This document shows, piece by piece, positions 1 to 14,675 of a stretch of 64,000 nucleotides of DNA (position 1 is its first letter; the number at the start of each line of letters is the position of its first letter). A program made the translations under genes and the position numbers. Where the stretch lies: NCBI RefSeq assembly GCF_964204645.1, contig NC_134025.1:25450001-25514000 (forward strand). Direction: 5' to 3'. The stretch is from Tubulanus polymorphus. Taxonomy: Eukaryota; Nemertea; Palaeonemertea; Tubulaniformes; Tubulanidae. The notes beneath the pieces were generated by a model. It was not told the origin of the DNA. It saw only the letters and a program-made list of their open reading frames with translations, and did not search any database.

Positions 1-625
1 CAAGACAGGAAAATGATGACGATTATTGTAGTGAAGATGATGAAGATAATGAAGAAGTAGCGACGAGGAGATTGATCAAAAAGGTTTCCTGAATCCCGAG
101 TTATTATTGTCATATTGCCGTTCTAAAGTCTAGAATTCCAATGAAATCATTTTTATTCACGTTCATTTAATAACAGCTGCTGGAGGAAAATAAATTAGAT
201 GAAGATCTGGCTAATTCTGGTATCAATCTAGCTGCATCTACAGGTTCTGGTAGTAGGCCTACCAGCGCTCGGAAAAAACTAAATATTTCGGTAAGTTAAC
301 ATTATTATGTATGTATGTATGAACTCTTTTGGGTATGATCGTTGTATGTTTATGTCTATAGGATAGTAATGCTGATGAGGAGGAATTTCCTTGGTGCTGC
401 ATTTGTAATGAAGATGCTGTTTTAAGGTGTCGTGATTGTGATAATGACCTTTACTGTAAAAGATGCTTCAGGTTTGTACGCTGTATACACCGTTGTCTTC
501 GATTGTAGTTTTAGCGAATAAGTTTTTGGTTAATAAGTATTTTGTTTTCCAGGGAAGGACACAGCCGATACGAAATACGAGATCATCGATCTGAACCATA
601 TACGAAGAAAGGTGGAGCTACATGA
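1..625 (+). CDS. ZFYVE19: ZFYVE19/ANCHR-like protein, C-terminal exons (5' end outside window)
   Basis: Four exons join in one frame: <1-83, 177-290, 362-471 and 553-625 (TGA at 623-625). An acidic stretch ([14 protein letters not shown]) precedes a Cys-rich segment with the order C-C-x-C then C-x-x-C and C-x-x-C, containing [15 protein letters not shown] and [11 protein letters not shown]. It ends with [10 protein letters not shown] and a short basic tail. This matches the C-terminal B-box-like zinc finger of ANCHR (ZFYVE19), the abscission checkpoint protein that acts with CHMP4C and VPS4 at the midbody. The FYVE and MIM domains would lie upstream of position 1 and are not seen. All introns are under 100 bases. 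The identity rests on the C-terminal finger only; another B-box protein is possible but less likely. Confidence 0.8.
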
Positions 626-995
626 ATCCGCTCAAGACACTAGATTAAATGTGATAATTGCAATACATTTGTTAGATTGCTTCGCTTTATTCATTCGGCA
701 CATTAATTGAGGTCATCAGCAATATTTGAACACAAGTATAATTTGACAAATTCATTACCTACTCTATTCAAGTAGATTAATTACCAAAACATGATAATAA
801 TAAAGTTGTTATTTTTGAAGATCTACTGGCTCTCATTCAGATATATAACTTTAACCGATTGATTTCTAGATTATAAACAGACTTGTTCCATCATCATCAA
901 CAGCACATCAGTGTTAATGATTGAAGATTCGGATTAGTTATAACTTATTACTTTTCTGAATACATTAGAGATCAGTGTAACCAAGAATAATGTGT
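626..995. other. convergent intergenic interval
   Basis: The 3' ends of the ZFYVE19-like gene (+) and the first aminotransferase gene (-) face each other here. Apart from the AATAAA at 799-804 I see AT-rich sequence without repeats or open frames. Confidence 0.6.
799..804 (+). promoter_or_regulatory. poly(A) signal of the ZFYVE19-like gene
   Basis: AATAAA lies about 175 bases after the stop codon. It sits in the short convergent interval before the 3' end of the aminotransferase gene on the other strand. Confidence 0.5.
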
Positions 996-3453
996 TTATA
1001 GTTCCTTTCTATTAATGATGAAATGATGATATAACGTATCTTCGTTCATCAAAGTAATTATTGCATCTGCCAGAACTTCATAATCCTCTATAACGTTATA
1101 CACATGAGCCGAGATACGCACGTAGATTTCCCCATCGACAGCTTTGAATGGAACCTACAGAATGAAAGAGAATTTTAAAATTAAAACTATGTGTCATTCG
1201 GTTCCAATTCATTTCAAATGTTTTGATGCCGTGTTTGAATACATGTTGTATAGTATGTATCTTCTTTATGTCGATCGAAAATGGACGTGAATAAAGTAAA
1301 AGTATTTATTTATATTCAATGCACTTCTTCTCACTTCAATTTGGAATCTATAGTAAAGTTGATCTCCTATATATTCAGCATGTTCATATGAAACCTCTTC
1401 GATATTCTCATAAATTTTTCGAGGGATCTGCACATTCACCATTGGACCTGTGAAATGAAAGTTGCGGTACAGTAATTGTTTTTTTCGTTGAAGAATCAAT
1501 TTGCATCGAGATCGGTACTTACCAAAGGATTCTTCTGGTGCTATTAATTTCGAGTTCCATTTGTCCACAAGAAGGCGAGCTAAATTTCAAACCAGGATTT
1601 TCGAAAGGAATCATCGTTGGTTAATCGTGAATTTACGGAGGAAATAGATATTTTTCTACAAGACGTTTCTACCTGCTTCAATCACTAGCGAGTGATTGTA
1701 CTTCCTAACTTTGTCGAGCCCGACACTTGCCCAAAAGTCGATCACTGTTTGCAGGGACAATAGGGGCGAAACGTCGATAAGACCTGTGAAAATAAGAAAA
1801 TGAATGTCTTGGAGATAATACGTGCTATCTAGGGGACGGAGGGGGTGAGGTAGGGAAGGGGGTGGGGGGTGGGGGAGAGAATCTCTTTAGACCTTTTCTC
1901 TTACCAGTCCAGATGAAATCGGAGCTAAAACCTGATCCATATCCAGCGGATGTTACCAGAGCGTGCGTGGAATTCTGATGTTCCTTCGCTACGTACAGAA
2001 AAGCACAGCCTTTGCTCGAGCAAAACCATTTGTGACAGTTCGAAATATAGTAATCAGGGTTCAATTCGTGTAAATTTAAAGGGAGTGTACCCAAAGCATG
2101 GGCTCCATCTATCAGAACACGCACACCTCTGAAAATTAAACAGTATGACAATTGGCACATATTTTCTTCATTTCTATGTCAAGGTAATTGTGAATTCACA
2201 TAAAAGTATTAAACGATGAAAATTTTTGAAACCGTACCGTTGATGACAAATTTCGATCAATTCCTTTACAGGTAAAATGATCGGGATGTTGTTTGGGATG
2301 TGATCAAATACGGCTAGTTTAGTCCCCGGTTTCAACGTATTGTCCACTAGTTCAATAATCTACAAGACACCCAATCAAATTAACGAATCGAAATCCTCTA
2401 AAGCTCAATCTCTGGACTGATTTTACTATCTGTATACCTCATCTATACCGTTAATTGGAAAATTAACTTTTTCGACTTGGATTTGCGCGCCAGTTTTCGA
2501 ATGTACATACTTCAGCATATTCTTGACTCCACCTATCGAAAGAGACTTTTCGTTTTTTTCGGCGGGCCTGGGGTCGACATTGAATTATTTACAAATTGGT
2601 ATATTGGGTGTATTTACCGTAAGCTATGTTTAGATGATAGATCGTATCCTCAGATGTAAAATCAAGATCTTTTATGACAGCGTTCATTCCAGTGCTTGCA
2701 TTGGGCACCAAAACAATGTCACTCGCGTCACAACCTGTATATAATTTTCATTTCATCGTTTGAATTCGAATCTGCTCCATGACAAAAACAAGTGAATTGC
2801 TAATCATCTTTCACTTCTAATTAATTACCTATTAATTTCGACAGTTTTCTTGTGCTGTGTACTATGAGAGGAAGGACCATTCTGTCAATGAACCTCAGCG
2901 GTTGCCGTTCTGCGTATATTTGCCAGGCCTACATGTATAAAAAGAATTCTCCATAAATTGTTGCTGCTAATGTTTCCCAAGGCCGTACCCAGGGGGACCC
3001 GAAGGAGGACAGTTCTATTGGATATAACAATAATATTTGCAAGAATGACACTTTCAAAAATTCACCCTTGCCCCCGCTAAGGCCCTGGATTGAACATTTC
3101 ATTCCCGAAGTTACCTGAGCATCTTCCATGGCAGGTTTCAGTGCGCCTCCAAAACCGCCGTGATTGACAAAAGTAAATTCGGGCTCCAAATAGAAACATT
3201 TTTCTTTGATTTCTTTTCCGAAAGATAAATTTGCGGCATAGCTAACATCTATCACCGGCACCGCTCTGAATGGGGGTGTATACTCGCTCTGGAAATACCG
3301 AATCATCGAAAACAGTACGTGTACGACTGAAACAATATAACAATTATATGATTTTATTTCCATTAATGCATTTCAGTAACTTACCTCAGGCATTCGAATC
3401 AACTCTTCGACATTTGAGCTATGAAATGACCCGAAATCTCTTTTCTGCTTCAT
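996..3453 (-). CDS. class V PLP-dependent aminotransferase family protein, copy 1
   Basis: Eleven exons read on the minus strand: 3385-3453, 3115-3288, 2829-2928, 2618-2734, 2438-2532, 2238-2359, 1905-2128, 1673-1783, 1523-1579, 1335-1447 and 996-1154. All phases close to give 446 aa. The protein starts MKQKRDFGSFHSSNVEEL. Fold-type I landmarks are FVNHGGFG near residue 70, the pyridine-nitrogen Asp in LIDGAHALG and the Schiff-base Lys in SNCHKWFCSSKG, both in exon 7. The family includes isopenicillin-N-epimerase-like and cysteine desulfurase/desulfhydrase-like enzymes, so the substrate cannot be assigned. The protein is probably cytosolic, since no signal peptide is visible. A near-identical paralogue lies at 11089-13628 with the same exon sizes apart from exon 1. 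Intron 2 carries a degenerate MITE. Confidence 0.93.
2979..3088. mobile_element. degenerate MITE in intron 2 of aminotransferase copy 1
   Basis: The left end reads AAGGCCGTACCCAGGG and the right end GCTAAGGCCCTGG, so the ends are imperfect inverted repeats. They resemble the CAGGGCCGTACC ends of the cleaner element at 25168-25285. Copy 2 of the gene has no such sequence in the matching intron, so the insertion post-dates the duplication or was lost from copy 2. Confidence 0.4.
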
Positions 3454-3532
3454 CGTGCTCTCTTTTGAAACTGTATCTGCGTGCGTTTGCGTTGTTTCCT
3501 TTATCATCGCTCAGCGGCTGTCACCATACAGT

Positions 3533-3540
3533 TTATATAT
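3533..3540 (-). promoter_or_regulatory. possible TATA box of aminotransferase copy 1
   Basis: On the minus strand the sequence reads ATATATAAAC about 80 bases upstream of the ATG at 3453. The position would suit a core promoter with a short 5' leader. No other support. Confidence 0.35.
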
Positions 3541-4619
3541 GTTAATAGATAATCTCTATTAATTGGCTAGGTAAATGGCTTTGCTCTAATTTCCATATAA
3601 TTCTGCTGGCCTCGTGGTGTGATGGAAAATTCCAGTATGTAGGGCTGGACCCAGATAGGAGCACGTGCTCCCGTCACACAATTTCCAGTGCCCTTCTTGG
3701 AAAAAGCAATCATGGTAATTTTGTCGGGGAGATTTTTTAGATTTCCCTTTATAAAACTCTAGTGCCTGGAAATTGCATTAGAATGCACTTATGTCTTAAG
3801 AGGTTATTCGTAGACCCAACGGCACTCACTCTGCTCTGCGTGGAACCTTGCTCGAATGAACAGTTACGTGCACTAGGGCGGAGCCCGGATTATGGAAGTT
3901 GAACCCAGGGCACTGGAAGGGCACAGAAATAGTCGCAAAGGGCACGTGGCGAGCGCTGAAAATTTTCAAATGTTGGTGTTCTCCAAGGCCATTTGATGAC
4001 TGTCGTGAGGGAATAATTCATATTTCTTTATAAAAATTTATTCCTAAACATTTTTGAGGTCACCTCAAACAATTTAGACTAGCCCCCTGGTCCCCCTAGT
4101 TGTGGAACCGCTTTTGCTATGCCCTTTTAATTTCTTAATACCCCTGTCAAATTCTGTCCGTGGTCTCTGTCACCATTGACACTAACAAGAAAAAGGTTTG
4201 TTCTGCTATTTCTTTGATAAATGATGATGAATTATCATGACAATTTCTGGCATCTCATTTTCCACCGGAAATCTGCTGATTGGAACGCGGCATGGATGCC
4301 GGTCTACAGCTTCGTGGGATTAATTCTATAACTTTATTCTTCATTGAAATTAGAGCAATTCGCTTCATAATATTCTTTCATTATTAGGAAAAATTACGGT
4401 AAAATGTATATACATGTTTGATGAAAACATAATAGATACCTGTCTAGAAGAATGTCCTTTAAATCTATTCTTTTAGGAAAAGGCAAATGTCGATTGAAAA
4501 CGTTATTCCTTGGTGAAGCTTTGCACTATTCGAGTAAGGACTTGAATTTGAATTCAAATTTCATTGGTTGAATCGTTGAGAATAGAGGTGTTTAATGAAA
4601 ATAATCAGTTCTTTAACAA

Positions 4620-5180
4620 TACCGTTCTAGTTATGTCTTATAAATATGTACGATTTCTTGTCGCGACAGGATATAAAAGCCGATATGGACACGAATGGCC
4701 ACGACTAAACAATCCAGGTTAACTTTTAATTAGTTTATAATCTGACGATTGGCACGGGTACCTCAAGTTACGTAGAAGACTTTCATATCAGAGCGGGCTC
4801 TTGAAACCAGTTCTATACAGTTTATATTTGTTACAGGATTTTGGTAAATGATACATTTAACAGGCTTTCAGTTTATCGACGAGAATAACAGTTGAAATCC
4901 ATTGCCCGACGTCGTAATGGTGTAAGATCTTTACCGTCAAGTCCTACCCCTATATACATTTTTAGTGGCAAACATATGAACTTCCTCAACTATATATACG
5001 TAATATTCTTACAGTGGCATGCGAGTAGTAGGTTAGCATTTAATGGTGATGTACCAAAACAGCATTTCAAGATGGTGGCTATCAATAGGACGATATAGAT
5101 GCAGATACATATACAAATACTATAGAAAGGTCCCGGGTTCGAGCCTAGTGTTGAAAATAAGGATAATGTCGTATCCGTAT
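4620..5180. repeat. dispersed repeat, copy A, with B-box-like end
   Basis: The block around TCGCGACAGGATATAAAAGC and ATGGACACGAATGG recurs in diverged form at about 10290-10605. Near the end of each copy is AAGGTCCCGGGT; here it continues TCGAGCC, giving GGGTTCGAGCC, close to a tRNA B-box. Colinear blocks separated by diverged sequence suggest an old tRNA-derived retroelement or another interspersed repeat. Boundaries are approximate. Confidence 0.45.
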
Positions 5181-5445
5181 CTATCGTTCCATTCTTGAAT
5201 GACGTACAATTCATAATGCAAAAGAAAAGAAAAGAAAACGACTGTTCCTCACTAAATGAATATTTCGTTGTATTAATAGCAAATTTGCTATGAATATAAA
5301 TATATATATATACAAAAAATAAAACACATAACTTTTTGAAATAATATAGTGCCAATAAGTGGAAATTAAACGATCCTCAATATTTCGTTCACGTGTCTTC
5401 CACGATCGATGATAAAGTATGAGGGATTGGCATCTCTTGATTTTT

Positions 5446-8532
<3,087 letters not shown>

Positions 8533-11088
8533 TGTGTTTATTTCAGCCTCGTCCGTCTCGTTCTTTTTAGGAATATTTCAACTAATTAAAGCAATTATGA
8601 CGAACAAGTCTAAATTATCACCATCAAGTTAATACGTCTATATACACTATCAGTACGCTCTCCTTTTAGCTAGAAACAACAGAATTTTGGGATACATAAC
8701 AGGTTTGATCAAAACTAAGACGACAGCGCAAACAAAGGCTTCTCATGGAGAACCAACATAGATTAAAAAGACTTTATTATCCCTTTATATATTTATACAT
8801 GTTTAATGCAATCGAACGTGAACAGCAGTATACAGGTTATCATTTGAATTACACGGATTAAAGGATATTGGCAACTACAACATTACCAGTAATCCGAGAA
8901 TTAATTCAAAACATGTGGCCAAACTTCCATTATTTACACTACACGGATATTTGCTTGAACATTTTTTTTTCCGGTTGAAAGAAAATCTTGTGAAGAAACC
9001 TAACCGTCGAATATTGCCTTCTAGCTAACTCTGTCCGTAAAGTAAGACTCCATCTCAGTGACGAACTGAGCCCGGTATTGTCTTTGTCTCCAAAATGTAC
9101 ATAAAAACATAAACACTCGACTAATCCCTTAGGATTTTTACCATTGCCTCCAAATTCTAAATCCAAAATATTTTCCATATCAATCCGATACACCAACCTA
9201 ACTAGATGTAAAGCAAAGAGAAATTGAATTCTTATCTACATACCCCATAATCAATCTTAGTCTAAAGTGCAATTTCGATAATGGTTGTCCAATTTCTATA
9301 ATAATAATAGCAATTTCTAATATATTCCGGTATTTTCAAAGATTTGGGGGAAATTCGGTCTTCAACAGATGACCTTTCTCAATAAACATAATGTAATGTC
9401 TTCGAATCGTTTCGGTTTTCGATAGAATCATTTCTAACCGCATCTACAATATGACAATTTTTTTTTGGGCAATGACTATACAAATCGAGAACAATTCTAC
9501 TTCAAAATGTGCAATCAGGCTAATACTAAAAGCTGCCTTTTTGGATCACACTGCCCCATCTTCAAAAATGTTGGTATCCTTACCTTTTCTGGCAATAACT
9601 AAATTTCAATTGTGCTCTATCGTCTTTAAATTGAAGAATTCACTACTGCTTAACTCATTTTACTTATTATTTCTTATTAAATGATGATTTTCACCAATAT
9701 AAGACTCGAAACCGTTTTGTACATTGAAAGTAGACTAATTCACAACCAACTGAGAAAGAAATTCTCAGTGAAAGTGTGATCAGCCCCTTTAACTTGGAAC
9801 AACTTTCCTCATTCATCGAAAACCATTGGATCAGTATCCCGTATTGTGTTTAAACGTGTTCTCAAACAGTATCGCCTCTAATACGAAAATTCTGCCAGTT
9901 TCTTATCCCCCAAAAATTGATGAGATTGTGTAACTTCCAGATTCTATACATATTCAAGTTAATTTACTAGAAAAAACTGAGAGTTTTATTCTGTATTTTG
10001 ATATGTTATAGGAATATTTTACAATCTTTTAAATGGTAACTCATTAATATCCCGAAAACTCGAAACCATAATAGAATTAGCCTAAAACTTTCCAATAATT
10101 TACCATATAGCAACATCCTCAATTGACGGATTAATTGAAAGATATTGTTGTTACGTATGTTTTCTGCCTGCCCAGTCTTTGTGAGATTAATCCTATTTCT
10201 GATCGATTTTTTTCAACTACATATACATACCTATCGTGATAGTATAGTATCGTGTGGATCTCCGAGTATTTTCGATGATCGTATATTATTTCCTTACTAG
10301 TTCCGTCTTATATGTGTGTACGTATTCTAGTCGCGACATGAAATAAAAACCTGCGAATGGACACGAATGAGCGTGAAATAATCCATTAATCGGATTAAAT
10401 ATTCATACTCTGGCATGGGAATAGTAAATTACGTTCACCCTACGTGCAACTGTGCAGGTTCACCCGCCAAGAAGGTATTCGAACCCACTACGCTCCGCGA
10501 ACACGGTGGGACGGACGGTACCGGACCCCTGGCAAGCGAGGATGAGTTCACACTAGCGAAGGTCCCGGGTCAAGTATAGCGTTGACATAAGGTCATCTCG
10601 CTAGAATATTTTAAATCCATTTATGTCATGATTGATGATTAGTGAAATCTTAGTAGTTTCACTATCGACTCAAATTAATTATTCTCTTCGATCTCCATAT
10701 CATAATCCACTTTATGATATTTGATTCTTGGTTTGAATTTCTCATCTGTCGCATGGAGCATCCTCCTTATAAACAGATAAAGTGAATGAAACAATTAATT
10801 GTTTCTGATATAATACATGTGTATTACCATTTTATTTATTTCAAACGTCAAATTTCAAATTATGACCACATCAATTGTTTTAATGTGTAAAAGAGCGGAC
10901 CGTGATTAGCATTCTAGCGATTATAAATGATTTGCAAAAAATAAATTACAACAACATATATGAAAATATGTAAAAGCATTGCACAAATTAACATTTCAGT
11001 GATTGAAAGTAGATATGGAAAGGAAATATGTATCTAAACAGAAATTTGAAATTTTGAGACATTTGCTGAGTTACTAACCCATACAAGC
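8533..11088. other. intergenic interval upstream of the AKT-like gene
   Basis: No exon with family resemblance was found on either strand. The interval is AT-rich. It holds the second copy of the dispersed repeat at about 10290-10605 and otherwise nothing I can support. Confidence 0.5.
10290..10605. repeat. dispersed repeat, copy B
   Basis: Shares the blocks AGTCGCGACATGAAATAAAA, ATGGACACGAATG and GAAGGTCCCGGGT, in the same order, with the repeat at about 4620-5180. The spacing is shorter here. The B-box-like motif is damaged in this copy (GGTCAAGTA). Confidence 0.45.
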
Positions 11089-13628
11089 CTACTTTATGTG
11101 ATTAAGAGGGATGAATTTATTATGTAATGCATCTTCGTTCATCAAAGTAATTATTGCATCTGCTAGTACTTCATAATCCTCTATAACGTTATACACGTGA
11201 GCTGATATTCGTACGTAGATTTCCCCATTGATAACTTTAAACGGAACCTGCAAAATTGAAAATATTATCAGAACCAATAAACAACATTGAATGTATTTCA
11301 TCGCACATGTAGCATATCAACTAGTTCTACATACTTCAATTTGGAATCTATAATGAAGTTGATCTCCTATATATTCAGCGTGTTCATATGAAACCTCTTT
11401 GATATTCTCATAGATCTTGCGAGGAATCTGCACATTCACCATCGTACCTATTGAAATGGAATATAAATGGATTCATTGCCAAGCTTGTAGCAATCATACT
11501 CCTCTGTAGCATCCGCCTGTAGTAGTATCGGTCCATTCTGTCATCCGTTCAAACCGGTAGGATAATAAAAAGATTTTCTTTCCCTACTTTTTTCCAATGT
11601 AAAAAAATTCGAACATCTATATCAGTATTTATCTATAGCGGTCAGATTTTCCTGGTCCCGGCGCTACTACCATCATTGGCTGAGTCTACCGTATTACATG
11701 AGTTTTAACAGGTATTATTATTTTTCCTTACCAAACATTTCCTCCGGAGCGATGAGCTGCGTTCGCCAGTTTTTAACAAGCAGACGCGCTGAAACGAAAA
11801 AAAAACGAATGTACGTTTATATCGTTCAGTTGACTATGAAGACAACAAGAACAACCGATTTGAATTACCTGCTTCAATAGCTAGCGAATGATTATGCGTC
11901 ATCACTTTGTTGAGACCAATTGCTTCCCAGAAGTCGATCACAGTTTGCAGAGACAGAAAAGGGGACACATCCTTCAGACCTGTAACATATACACATAAAT
12001 AAACAGACATACACGTAGTTGACTACAATTCATTATCTAATTCCTCATGGTTCATGAATAAACATGCACAGTAGAATATCTGCAATACGTTACCGGATTT
12101 TTTCACATTGAAAAACAGTAACAGTAGGGATATAAAAACTCTAATTATTCCACTAGTTTCCACGGATTACTGTATACCACGCGATATCACTACAGGCAGT
12201 AGTCTCCTATATTTCTTACCAGCCCAAATGAAATCAGAGGTGAAACCTGATCCATATCCAGCGGATGTTACCAGAGCGTGCGTGGAATTCTGATGTTCCT
12301 TCGCTACGTACAGAAAAGCACAGCCTTTGCTCGAGCAAAACCATTTGTGACAGTTCGAAATATAGTAATCAGGGTTCAATTCGTGTAAATTTAAAGGGAG
12401 TGTACCCAAAGCATGGGCTCCATCTATCAGAACACGCACACCTCTGAATACAAAAATACACAAGAATATTATGTGCCGTTTTTTCCCAGTAATTTACTGA
12501 TAACCATTCATCATGAACTTTGAAAATAATACCTTTGACGACAGATATGTATCAAATCTTTAATGGGCAGGATGACAGGAATGTTACTTGGAATATGATT
12601 GAATACGGCAATTTTAGTTCCAGGTTTCAGAGTTCTCTCCACAAGATCTACTATCTGAAAAGCAATTTTTAAGCAACACTAAGTTACAAACGAAGACAAT
12701 TTCCATAGTCTGCATGTATATACCATAGCTCTTTAGTTTTTACCTCTTGTTGGCTCTCAATAGGAAAATCAATTCTTTCAACTTGGATTCGTGCGCCAGT
12801 TTTTGAACATATATACTTTAGCATCTTCTTAACTCCACCTATCAAAAAGATGATATTCAGTAATTTTTTGGGGATGTAATATCACCAATGGGGTAATATT
12901 ACCAGGACATGTAATTACCGTAAGCGATGTTTAGATGATAGATCGTATCCTCAGATGTGAAATCAAGATCTTTTATGACGGCGTTCATTCCAGTACTTGC
13001 ATTGGGCACCAAAACAATATCACTCGCGTCACAGCCTTGAAATCAATAAGTTCATCAAACTAAATCGAATGCGTAAACTGCACAATACACATAAGGAATG
13101 AAATAATTTACCTATTAATTTCGACAGTTTTCTCGTAGTATGTACTACGAGGGGTAGAACCATTCTATCGATGAACCTCAGTGGTTGTCGTTCTGCATAG
13201 ATTTGCCAGGCCTTTAAAAAAACCGTTAGTAGAATGATAAGTATATTCAAATATCCAAGTTTATCAAGGTTACAGAAAAATTCTCACCTGAGCATCTTCA
13301 ACTGCAGGTTTTAGAGCAGCTCCAAAAGCACCGTGATTTACAAAACAAAATTCTGGCTCCAAATAGAAACATCTCATTTTGATTTCTTTACCAAAAGATA
13401 AGTTTGCAGCATAGGCAACATCTTTCACCGGGATAGGTCTGAATGGGGGTTCATATTCATCCTAAAAACGATTCAAAATTTTATGAAAATTCTGAAATTG
13501 ATGTTTGCAAATATAAGGTCAAAATGCAATTAAATGCTTACCTCGGATAAATGTATCAGTTCTTCAACATTGGAAGAATGAAATGATCCGAAATCTCGTT
13601 TTTCCTTTAACTTGATTATTTGATCCAT
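11089..13628 (-). CDS. class V PLP-dependent aminotransferase family protein, copy 2
   Basis: Eleven exons: 13542-13628, 13288-13461, 13112-13211, 12919-13035, 12744-12838, 12533-12654, 12220-12443, 11979-11869 (written low to high: 11869-11979), 11732-11788, 11335-11447 and 11089-11247, giving 452 aa. Every exon after the first has exactly the same length and phase as in the copy at 996-3453. The start MDQIIKLKEKRDFGSFHSSN is six residues longer. The PLP Asp (LIDGAHALG) and Lys (SNCHKWFCSSKG) are intact, so the copy looks functional. Most exons differ visibly from copy 1, but exon 7 is almost unchanged, with 206 identical consecutive bases. The two copies are not adjacent: the AKT-like gene lies between them. 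Enzyme substrate unknown. Confidence 0.93.
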
Positions 13629-13730
13629 TTCACATTAGCCTATTGTGGTGGTTCCTATTGTAATTCAAAGATAAAAAAACTATTTGAATAAACTATACTA
13701 AATTTGAATAAACATGAAATTGCAGACCAG

Positions 13731-13862
13731 ATCAGTCAACCAGCTACCACCCCCAACAATGCCAGATTTTTTTGTTGTGTTGGAACTAGTTTAAATTATC
13801 TTCTGATATACCGCCAAAATCATACATTGCCAATGTGGGTGGTATTTTGGGGTTTGACTGTA
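13731..13862. mobile_element. degenerate CAGTCAA-type MITE
   Basis: Left end CAGTCAACCAGCTACC, right end GGTATTTTGGGGTTTGACTG followed by TA. The ends are inverted copies and resemble those of the better preserved element at 18530-18712. Size and a likely TA target suggest a non-autonomous Tc1/mariner-like element. Confidence 0.5.
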
Positions 13863-14655
13863 CATATATGAATAGTAAGTAGAATAAAATATATGAATAG
13901 TTAGGGGAGAAAAAGATAGTGCTTGCATGCATGGACTTCAGATGTTTGGTGTGGAAAATTTTGAAGACAAGACACGGAGTGCAAGGGGTCTAAGAATATT
14001 GAGAAGGGATAAATACTTTAAATGAAACTTACCAATTGAATTATCTTATGCAACAACTCTGAAATAATATTTTCCCGATTACCACATGCACAGAGCCGAT
14101 TACATCGTTATCAATTAAATATTGGAACAATTAAATATTGGAACTTCTAACTTCAGAGATCATATAGATATCCCTAAGAATTCATAAGCCAGAAAATTCA
14201 TAACATTTTCTCATGTTTCAAAGACTTTGGTCTGTTACACAGTAGACTCCGATTGGGTATTAAGTATATCGTAGTGTCCCAAAAATTTCAACAAACATCA
14301 GAATTGAATGGTTACCAGTATTCATCTGAGTTAATTGGATCAGAGTCGAGCAGAGTATACTGTACATGTATCAACTATTAGTTTTTTTGTTGCATTCTTA
14401 TTGCATTTCCACATATGACACAAAAACAGAAACTCCTTTCACGTGAATGAATCCACTGATAAAAACCAATAGGACAACAAAACATTTTCAGCTATAATAT
14501 AATTTAATTGCTACAAATAACTGGAATTAATTCATACAGGATACACAACAATGCATGTTTTTGAAACCACAGAAACAAGTCTCTTCATTACTTAAACGCT
14601 CGCTTAGATTTATGATAATGCACGGACTAATATGAACAGAATAAACATTTAGTGT

Positions 14656-14661
14656 TTTATT
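14656..14661 (-). promoter_or_regulatory. poly(A) signal of PSMC6
   Basis: TTTATT on the plus strand is AATAAA on the minus strand, only 15 bases past the PSMC6 stop codon, implying a very short 3' UTR. Confidence 0.5.
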
Positions 14662-14675
14662 CAAACCAATCGAGT

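Larger units (their letters stand above)
3454..5445. other. intergenic interval between aminotransferase copy 1 and the AKT-like gene
   Basis: No coding exon found. The interval holds the likely promoter of copy 1. From about 4620 to 5180 it holds one copy of a dispersed repeat, described separately. Confidence 0.5.
13629..14675. other. intergenic interval between aminotransferase copy 2 and PSMC6
   Basis: Holds the upstream region of copy 2, a CAGTCAA-ended MITE at 13731-13862 and the poly(A) signal of PSMC6 at 14656. At about 14235-14365 a block starts CACAGTAGACTCC and ends AGAGTATACTGTAC; its ends are weakly inverted, so it may be another MITE remnant. No gene seen. Confidence 0.5.

Noticed and set aside
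1950-2132. Identical plus-strand 60-codon frames at 1950-2132 and 12265-12447
   Set aside because: They are antisense shadows of the converted exon 7 of the two aminotransferase genes.
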